DNA of 64,000 bases from a virus. The notes under the pieces are model-generated. The model was not told the DNA's origin, did no database searches, and saw only the letters and a program-made list of their open reading frames with translations. The first letter of the stretch is position 1, and each line of letters starts with the position of its first letter. The stretch is from positions 42,490-106,489 of the IMG/VR virus record IMGVR_UViG_3300034198_015644; one strand, given 5' to 3'. Shown here piece by piece: positions 59,746 through 64,000 of the stretch. A program made the translations under genes and the position numbers.

Positions 59746-60152
59746 AATTAGACGGAGTATTAAAAGAAACAGAAGATTTGTTCAAGAAAGTTCTTGAAGA
59801 AACTAGTGTACCAAGATCAATTAAATTTGAATTGATTGCCGCCAATGATATGAAAGAAATTGGTAAAGTTGCTAAGGCAAATGAAATTTTGAAGTATATG
59901 ACTGAGATTGATATCATCATACTTTTAAATGAAAATATTTTTGATAGGTTAGCAGACGATCAAAAAGTTATGATTCTTGAAGAACTATTGGCGCAAGTAT
60001 TTTGGGATAGTAATAGTGGTAAGATTAAATTGATCAAACCAGACGTAAATACTTTTTCATTGTTGATTAAACGTTATGGTATTGATTTCTATCTTGGAGT
60101 TAAAGATAGTATTGCTTCGGTTTTGAATGAACTTGATGCAACAGGTAACTGA
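59742..60152 (+). CDS. Phage metallopeptidase-like protein lacking the HExxH motif, 136 aa
   Basis: The layout recalls the putative phage metallopeptidase family (PF18894): DIIILLNENIFDRLADDQK, then a helix where HELxH is expected, then LIKPDVNTFSLLIKRYG. The key helix here reads ILEELLAQVFW, with no histidine, so zinc binding and catalysis are probably lost. It is coupled to dnaJ by a 4-base overlap and to the next gene by one base. The assignment rests on a remembered pattern and could be wrong. Confidence 0.55.
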   Translation: MKLDGVLKETEDLFKKVLEETSVPRSIKFELIAANDMKEIGKVAKANEILKYMTEIDIIILLNENIFDRLADDQKVMILEELLAQVFWDSNSGKIKLIKPDVNTFSLLIKRYGIDFYLGVKDSIASVLNELDATGN

Positions 60153-60358
60153 TGAATGAATTAATTGAGAACGAAGACTTTTATTGGGAAGAACGCGATG
60201 GAATCCGCTATCGCGTTTTTACCGAATACTATTTCTATAAAAACAAAAAGTTTTGTTGTGGAAATGGATGTAGACATTGTATATTCGAACCATTACATAA
60301 AAGAGGTGCTCAGTTGATTAATTCAGAAATAATTAATAAATTTGAAAATAAAAAATAA
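60152..60358 (+). CDS. DUF5522 family small cysteine protein, 68 aa
   Basis: DFYWEERDGIRYRVFTEYYF followed by FCCGNGCRHCIFEP matches the DUF5522 pattern '(D)YY.E.G..VFTE.YHL.RG.CCG.GCRHCPY'. The four cysteines and one histidine may bind a metal. The family is widespread in Bacteroidota and of unknown function. It is coupled by one base to the gene before it and is probably host-derived. Confidence 0.8.
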   Translation: MNELIENEDFYWEERDGIRYRVFTEYYFYKNKKFCCGNGCRHCIFEPLHKRGAQLINSEIINKFENKK

Positions 60359-60363
60359 AAATC

Positions 60364-61206
60364 GTGATAAGTTATATTGGTGGTAAATCAAAAATTTCAA
60401 GTTGGATCATTCCTTTTATTCCTAAAGATATCCAAACCTATGTAGAACCTTTTGGTGGTATGTATTGGGTTTTCTTTAAAATGAATTTAAAAGAATATCC
60501 ACATCTTAATAATGTTGTGTATAATGATTTTAATCCACTTAATTCTAATCTTTTTAAATGTGTAAAAGATTATGATAGGTTACATCAAGAAATGGGTAGT
60601 TACCCTACACAAAAAATGGGAGAAGATATTGACCCTAAAGAATATGAGGAATGTTTTAAAAGATGTCAAAAAGAAGTTTTTGATCCTAACTTTGTAGTTC
60701 CTACCGATGCAAATTATGATGTTGCATGTAAATATTTATATACTTTGACACATATTTTTAGTGGAGGTAAACCTGCAACTTCAAAATTTATTTATTATCA
60801 CGGTAAATATAGAGATAAATTTTTAGTTTTTATGGATAAACTAAAAAAGAAAGAATGGACATCACATTTTGATAAAATCAATCAAGTTGAAAATTTAGAT
60901 GCATGTAGTGTTATATCGAAATACGATAATTCAAACGCATTTTTTTATCTCGACCCACCATATTTTAAAACTGAGGGATACTATTCTAATCATGAATTTG
61001 GATTAAACGACCATGAAAGATTGGCTAATTGTATGAAACAAATGAAAGGAAAATTTGCACTATCTTATTATGATTTCCCTCAATTAAGTGAATGGTTTCC
61101 TAAAGATCAATATCGTTGGGAAACAAAAGAATTCCCAAAGTCTGCTGCGGCACGTAAAGATACTGCGCAAAATAAAGGAGTTGAACTATTAATCATGAAT
61201 TATTAA
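60364..61206 (+). CDS. Dam-type N6-adenine DNA methyltransferase, 280 aa
   Basis: D12-class features: the N-terminal ISYIGGKSKI and YVEPFGGMYWVFF (SAM-binding FxGG), NDFNP, then F-Y-L-D197-P-P-Y200 (catalytic) and FALSYYD. Length is usual for Dam/T4 Dam. The start is GTG at 60364; no ATG lies in frame close by. It methylates adenine in a short site, probably to protect phage DNA. No restriction partner is present. It follows the DUF5522 gene by 5 bases in the dnaJ operon. Confidence 0.88.
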   Translation: MISYIGGKSKISSWIIPFIPKDIQTYVEPFGGMYWVFFKMNLKEYPHLNNVVYNDFNPLNSNLFKCVKDYDRLHQEMGSYPTQKMGEDIDPKEYEECFKRCQKEVFDPNFVVPTDANYDVACKYLYTLTHIFSGGKPATSKFIYYHGKYRDKFLVFMDKLKKKEWTSHFDKINQVENLDACSVISKYDNSNAFFYLDPPYFKTEGYYSNHEFGLNDHERLANCMKQMKGKFALSYYDFPQLSEWFPKDQYRWETKEFPKSAAARKDTAQNKGVELLIMNY

Positions 61207-61208
61207 TT

Positions 61209-61442
61209 ATGAAAATTGTATTGTTATTATTAACTATGGTTTTTATTTCTTGTACTGATGAAAGAATTAAAGTCAGAGAAAAAGATACTGGAGGAACCGT
61301 GACCGTTTCAACTAGCGGATTCAGTCGTGATTATGATTTAAAAGAATTTACCTATAAGGGTCACTTGTACATATATTCTGAAGTTAGGGATGGAATTGCT
61401 ATGTCACATGCAGGTCATTGTGGGTGCGGTAAAAAATATTGA
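61209..61442 (+). CDS. Small lipoprotein, 77 aa
   Basis: Signal sequence MKIVLLLLTMVFISC with lipobox F-I-S-C at residue 15, then polar sequence and a His/Cys-rich end (SHAGHCGCGKK) that could bind metal. It would be lipid-anchored at the host envelope, perhaps in superinfection exclusion; that role is a guess. It follows dam by 2 bases. Confidence 0.7.
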   Translation: MKIVLLLLTMVFISCTDERIKVREKDTGGTVTVSTSGFSRDYDLKEFTYKGHLYIYSEVRDGIAMSHAGHCGCGKKY

Positions 61443-61448
61443 TTTGTA

Positions 61449-61480
61449 TTTGGAAATTACTAAAAGATTTTATATCTTTG
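61449..61480 (+). promoter_or_regulatory. Promoter for the zincin gene
   Basis: TTTG at 61449-61452, 20-base spacer, TATCTTTG at 61473-61480, 28 bases before the ATG at 61509. Confidence 0.72.
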
Positions 61481-61508
61481 TGTTTGTAATTTAAAGTATA
61501 TTTTTTAA

Positions 61509-61898
61509 ATGAAAAAGTATAGACTTAAAAGTGGTCGTGAACTATCTAAAATGGATATGTTAGTGGTTTTAGATTGGTGTAAAAAATATTTAGGTAGATC
61601 TAAATATTTTTCAATCAGAAAATTGAGATTAAGGATTGATAGTAGAATGACATTTTTGGGTCAATTTGGGGTTGATACTAATACAATATATGTGAACCCA
61701 TCAATACATAGAAATTTTTCCCATATAATTGAAACTATCATTCATGAATATGTCCATTTTTTACAAAATCCTAAGGAATATGATAGACTATCAAGAGAAA
61801 TTTTCTATGACGACTATTATGATCATCCCCACGAATATGAGGCAGAAACTATTGCATTAGAATTGGCACCAAAATGTTATAAACATTTAAAAAAATAA
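61509..61898 (+). CDS. Small zincin-type metallopeptidase-like protein, 129 aa
   Basis: The helix IIETIIHEYVHFLQ has the zinc motif H-E-x-x-H, and HEYEAETIALELA, about 40 residues later, offers a third ligand (E). This is the compact SprT/ImmA-like zincin layout. The N-terminal 60 residues are basic (KYRLKSGRELSKMDM, RKLRLRIDSRM). No signal peptide, so it acts in the cytoplasm. Substrate unknown. It has its own promoter and is followed by another. Confidence 0.75.
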   Translation: MKKYRLKSGRELSKMDMLVVLDWCKKYLGRSKYFSIRKLRLRIDSRMTFLGQFGVDTNTIYVNPSIHRNFSHIIETIIHEYVHFLQNPKEYDRLSREIFYDDYYDHPHEYEAETIALELAPKCYKHLKK

Positions 61899-61930
61899 TT
61901 TGGAAATATCATTTATTTGACTTACCTTTG
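61899..61930 (+). promoter_or_regulatory. Promoter for the secreted-protein gene
   Basis: TTTG at 61899-61902, 20-base spacer, TACCTTTG at 61923-61930. Because transcription would start near 61934, the ATG at 61917 cannot be used and the ATG at 61959 is chosen. Confidence 0.72.
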
Positions 61931-61958
61931 TCTTGTTCAAAAATTAAAAATAAAACAA

Positions 61959-62369
61959 ATGAAAAAAGCAATCATTCTTCTACTAATGGTATTTTTTACT
62001 ACGTCATCATTTTCTCAAGTAGGTATATTTCAACACCTTAATGAAATCAAAGATGATAGTCTTCCTGGTGAGTTGAAAAAAATGAGTAAAAAAGAAGGTT
62101 ATATCTATTCTGTTAATGATGAATCCATGAGTACAATATTTGGATATGCATTGACTAATCATCTTTATTGTTATATGACCATTGCTAAACCCACTAGTAG
62201 CATAAGTTTACAAAGTTGGGTACAAAATTTGAACCAAAAGTGGGTTATTGTAAACGAAAACAAATGGTTGTTTTATCGAGAAGATGGAAATATTTTAGAA
62301 TCGGAATTATCCTATGACGATAATCAACCCATGTTTATATTTTCAATTAAAAAAATGTCAAAAAAATAA
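61959..62369 (+). CDS. Small secreted protein, 136 aa
   Basis: The start MKKAIILLLMVFFTTSS with a cut after SFSQ is a standard Bacteroidota Sec signal peptide. An upstream ATG at 61917 would lie on the promoter. The mature part (about 117 residues) alternates strands and short helices (YIYSVNDESMSTIFGYAL, YCYMTIAKP) and has no known motif. It would reach the periplasm. Together with the lipoprotein upstream it suggests host-envelope modification. Confidence 0.72.
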   Translation: MKKAIILLLMVFFTTSSFSQVGIFQHLNEIKDDSLPGELKKMSKKEGYIYSVNDESMSTIFGYALTNHLYCYMTIAKPTSSISLQSWVQNLNQKWVIVNENKWLFYREDGNILESELSYDDNQPMFIFSIKKMSKK

Positions 62370-62403
62370 TAATCATATATCTCTAACAATTAAAAACAAA
62401 AAA

Positions 62404-62991
62404 ATGAAAAAAGGAAAATTAAAAACTAAAGGTATGTCAAAACGTAAAGAAAATTTCAACAAATTGGTAAACAGTTTGCCGTCGATTGAAGGAATTACTG
62501 GAAAATCAATGCTTAAAATCAATGAAGCATTTGAGTGTTACAAAAAATTACTTAATCGTTATTCGGAACTTAGAAATGACCCCAAAGCACTTAATCGTTT
62601 CTATAGTATGTGTCGTAATCCTTTGTTTGATATTACCGGTATCTCTTATTTTAGAACTGGTCTTATGTCAAATGCGGCGGCTAAATGTCAAGAAAAGTGT
62701 TACACTTCACAGGATCACTTTATTCAAAGAACTAAAGCATTGAAATATATTTTTAGGGATATGGCTAAGAATCCTAATATGACTTTGGAACAATTTATTG
62801 CACTTGTTAAGAAATATTGTTCTACAGTTACCCTTACTAAAGAAGAACACCGTAGTGTAACCACTTATGGACGTAAACACAAGGATATGACTAATGTAAA
62901 AATTTATAAGAAGTTAGGTATCAAAGTTACGGGATTGGGTCAGTGGTGTAAAGAAAATTATGTCACCAAGGCGGTTGAAATGTCGTATTAA
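62404..62991 (+). CDS. Unidentified basic protein, 195 aa
   Basis: The ATG at 62404 (MKKGKLKTKG) is preferred over 62314, which lies inside the preceding gene. Basic and helical, with CYKKLLNRYSELRNDPKALN, CRNPLFDITGISYF and four further cysteines. The C-terminal part (TKEEHRSVTTYGRKHKDMTN) resembles no family I know. It is followed by a terminator and then the tRNA gene. Confidence 0.7.
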   Translation: MKKGKLKTKGMSKRKENFNKLVNSLPSIEGITGKSMLKINEAFECYKKLLNRYSELRNDPKALNRFYSMCRNPLFDITGISYFRTGLMSNAAAKCQEKCYTSQDHFIQRTKALKYIFRDMAKNPNMTLEQFIALVKKYCSTVTLTKEEHRSVTTYGRKHKDMTNVKIYKKLGIKVTGLGQWCKENYVTKAVEMSY

Positions 62992-63012
62992 TGATATATT
63001 TATGATTGATTG

Positions 63013-63050
63013 AGTTAGAGATGGGGAAAATCATCTCTAACTATTTTCTT
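63013..63050 (+). terminator. Intrinsic terminator before the tRNA gene
   Basis: AGTTAGAGATG / CATCTCTAACT, an 11-bp stem (63013-63023 with 63032-63042), is followed by ATTTTCTT. It ends the 195 aa gene just before the tRNA. Confidence 0.75.
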
Positions 63051-63121
63051 GCTTCTATAGTTTAACGGTAAAACTACTGATTTGTAATCAGTCATTATAG
63101 GTTCGATTCCTGTTAGAAGCT
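63051..63121 (+). tRNA. tRNA-Thr (anticodon UGU)
   Basis: A complete cloverleaf of 71 bases: acceptor GCTTCTA/TAGAAGC, D arm GTTT/AAAC, anticodon arm ACTGA/TCAGT with loop TTTGTAA (anticodon TGT, reads ACA), 4-base variable loop, T arm with loop TTCGATT, discriminator T. CCA is not encoded. ACA codons are frequent in the Thr-rich fibre genes, which may be why the phage carries it. Confidence 0.93.
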
Positions 63122-63177
63122 CAAGTTCAAAAATTATTTTTGGCTCTTTTTTAATAATCATAATATTTATTAAAAAA

Positions 63178-63912
63178 ATGAATATTATGAAATGGGAGAA
63201 AGACGAAATAGACAAGATAATAAAATTGTTTAATGATGGTGAGGATTATGTGAGTATCGCTAATTCTTTAAAAAGAACAAGACAATCAATTAGGATTAAA
63301 TTAAATAAATTAGGTTTTTTTATCAAAGACAAAAATAGATTCTTTCATGAAAAATATTGTAAACATTGTGGGGGAATATTTGATTCATATAAGATTGAGA
63401 AAAGAAAATTTTGTAGTTCTTCTTGTAGTGCATCTTTTAACAATAAGATAAGGGAAAAAAACAATACCCCAATAGGGAAAAAATTCAAAGATAAGAGTAA
63501 AATAAAAATATCATTTTATTTAGAAAAAAATAAAAAATGTTTAAATTGCGATAAGATCGTAACTAACAAATTTTGTAATAGTAAATGTCAACATGAATAT
63601 AAACGAAAAATTTTATTTCAAAAAATAGAAAATCAAGAAATAGGTATTAGTCACAAAAGTTATAAAAAATATTTAATAGAAAAATTTGGTGGAAAATGTA
63701 TGGAATGTGGTTGGGATAAAGTAAATCCTATAACAGGAAAAGTTCCAATAGAGTTGGAACATATTGACGGTAATTCAGAAAATAACAGTTTAGAAAATTT
63801 AAAATTATTGTGTCCTAATTGCCACTCATTAACACCAACATATAAGTCACTAAATAGAGGTAATGGTAGGTATAATAGAATGGTTAGATATAAAGAAGGT
63901 AAAAGTTTTTAA
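63178..63912 (+). CDS. HNH homing-type endonuclease with zinc ribbons, 244 aa
   Basis: The N-terminal helix-turn-helix (EIDKIIKLFNDGEDYVSIAN, residues about 8-45) would bind DNA. Two zinc ribbons follow (YCKHCGG...FCSSSC; KCLNCDK...FCNSKC). The nuclease is a C-terminal HNH fold: CMECGW, then ELEHIDGNSENNSLEN and LLCPNCHS, with the H-N-H residues and the paired CxxC of the zinc-bound type. Standing between a tRNA and a tmRNA-like gene fits a free-standing homing endonuclease. The start may also be the ATG at 63187. Confidence 0.85.
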   Translation: MNIMKWEKDEIDKIIKLFNDGEDYVSIANSLKRTRQSIRIKLNKLGFFIKDKNRFFHEKYCKHCGGIFDSYKIEKRKFCSSSCSASFNNKIREKNNTPIGKKFKDKSKIKISFYLEKNKKCLNCDKIVTNKFCNSKCQHEYKRKILFQKIENQEIGISHKSYKKYLIEKFGGKCMECGWDKVNPITGKVPIELEHIDGNSENNSLENLKLLCPNCHSLTPTYKSLNRGNGRYNRMVRYKEGKSF

Positions 63913-63915
63913 TAT

Positions 63916-64000
63916 GGGGACGACAGGAATCGATTGGCGGACTAATTTAGATAGTGCAGGTAGTGTTAGCATTGGAAACACTTTAATAACCTATGTAGAA
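63916..64000 (+). ncRNA. ssrA: Probable 5' part of a tmRNA gene, cut by the window edge
   Basis: GGGGACGACAGGAATCGATT fits the tmRNA 5' end: the acceptor strand GGGG(A/C)(C/T)G, then the D-like GG-x-x-TCGA. A TGCAGG segment stands where other tmRNAs have TGCATG before pseudoknot 1. Then AGTGTT/AACACT forms a stem whose loop (CATTGG) can pair with CCTATG downstream, as in a pseudoknot. The stretch is richer in G and C than its surroundings. The tag frame and the 3' half lie outside the window. An ATG at 63914 also gives an open frame to the edge, so a coding start is the alternative. Confidence 0.55.

Noticed and set aside
61917-61958. Upstream ATG that would add 14 residues to the secreted protein
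   Set aside because: It overlaps the promoter -7 element (61923-61930), and the added residues would mask a clean Sec signal peptide starting at 61959.
62314-62403. Upstream ATG that would add 30 residues to the 195 aa protein
   Set aside because: It lies inside the preceding gene; the ATG at 62404 follows a normal A-rich leader.
63914-64000. Open frame MGTTGIDWRTNLDSAG... starting one base after the HNH stop
   Set aside because: Ranked below the tmRNA reading because the same bases match the tmRNA 5' end and form a pseudoknot-like structure; not excluded, since the frame stays open to the window edge.
1-64000. Integrated prophage or bacterial chromosome segment
   Set aside because: No integrase, attachment-site-like repeat, rRNA or host metabolic genes were seen; gene order and content fit a large lytic-type phage genome.

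Overview
The window is a contiguous piece of a large, tailed, T4-like (myovirus-type) phage genome whose host is very probably a member of the Bacteroidota (Flavobacteriia-like). The evidence is the low GC content, tightly packed genes, start codons preceded by A-rich leaders rather than Shine-Dalgarno sequences, repeated promoters of the Bacteroidota form TTTG-N20-TAnnTTTG, a sigma factor of the Bacteroidota housekeeping type, and tail proteins made of SprB-type and GloVer-type repeats that are typical of Bacteroidota surface proteins. Phage hallmarks include a gpI-like baseplate protein, tail-collar-like proteins, gp46/gp47 recombination proteins, a RuvC-like resolvase, a primase, an amidase-like lysis protein and a candidate unimolecular spanin. 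No integrase, repressor or rRNA gene was seen.

Region 1 (1-38056) is the late structural cassette, all on the + strand. It holds a baseplate-type protein with a Gly-Ser-Ser-Gly-Thr-Ser tract, a small nucleotidyltransferase, three giant or large adhesin-like proteins (4101, 626 and 4829 aa), and three further tail proteins. The giant proteins combine a TIM-barrel-like domain carrying an E-(N/S)-E-F-W-N motif, SprB-type Ig-like repeats and GloVer propeller-like repeats. The 626 + 4829 aa pair looks like a split version of the 4101 aa architecture.

Region 2 (38062-48580) holds DNA metabolism and transcription: RuvC-like resolvase, primase, a DNA methyltransferase, a RecB/Cas4-type nuclease, SbcD/gp47 and SbcC/gp46 with a ribbon-helix-helix-like protein between them, and a phage-borne primary-type sigma factor. 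Small minus-strand genes (a 472-474 aa protein with a possible head-targeting N-terminus, a 141 aa protein, a DUF192 protein) are interleaved. Early-type promoters are found here and further right, and none was found in region 1.

Region 3 (48608-56000) has membrane proteins, an amidase-like lysis protein, an opposing candidate spanin, several unidentified genes and a 58 aa histone H1 (Hc1)-like protein.

Region 4 (56000-64000) is accessory. The most interesting locus is a DUF2828/TROVE-like (Ro60-like) vWA protein gene. A separate, well-formed small RNA gene follows it directly, with its own promoter and terminator and with 5' and 3' ends that can pair into an interrupted stem; this is a candidate phage Ro/Y-RNA-like RNP. 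Further right are a full type I DnaJ, a possibly inactive metallopeptidase-like protein, a DUF5522 protein, a Dam-type methylase, a zincin, small secreted proteins, tRNA-Thr(UGU), an HNH endonuclease and, at the right edge, what looks like the 5' end of a tmRNA gene.

All assignments come from reading the sequence and remembered family motifs; no database search was run. Many small proteins could not be identified and are described as such.
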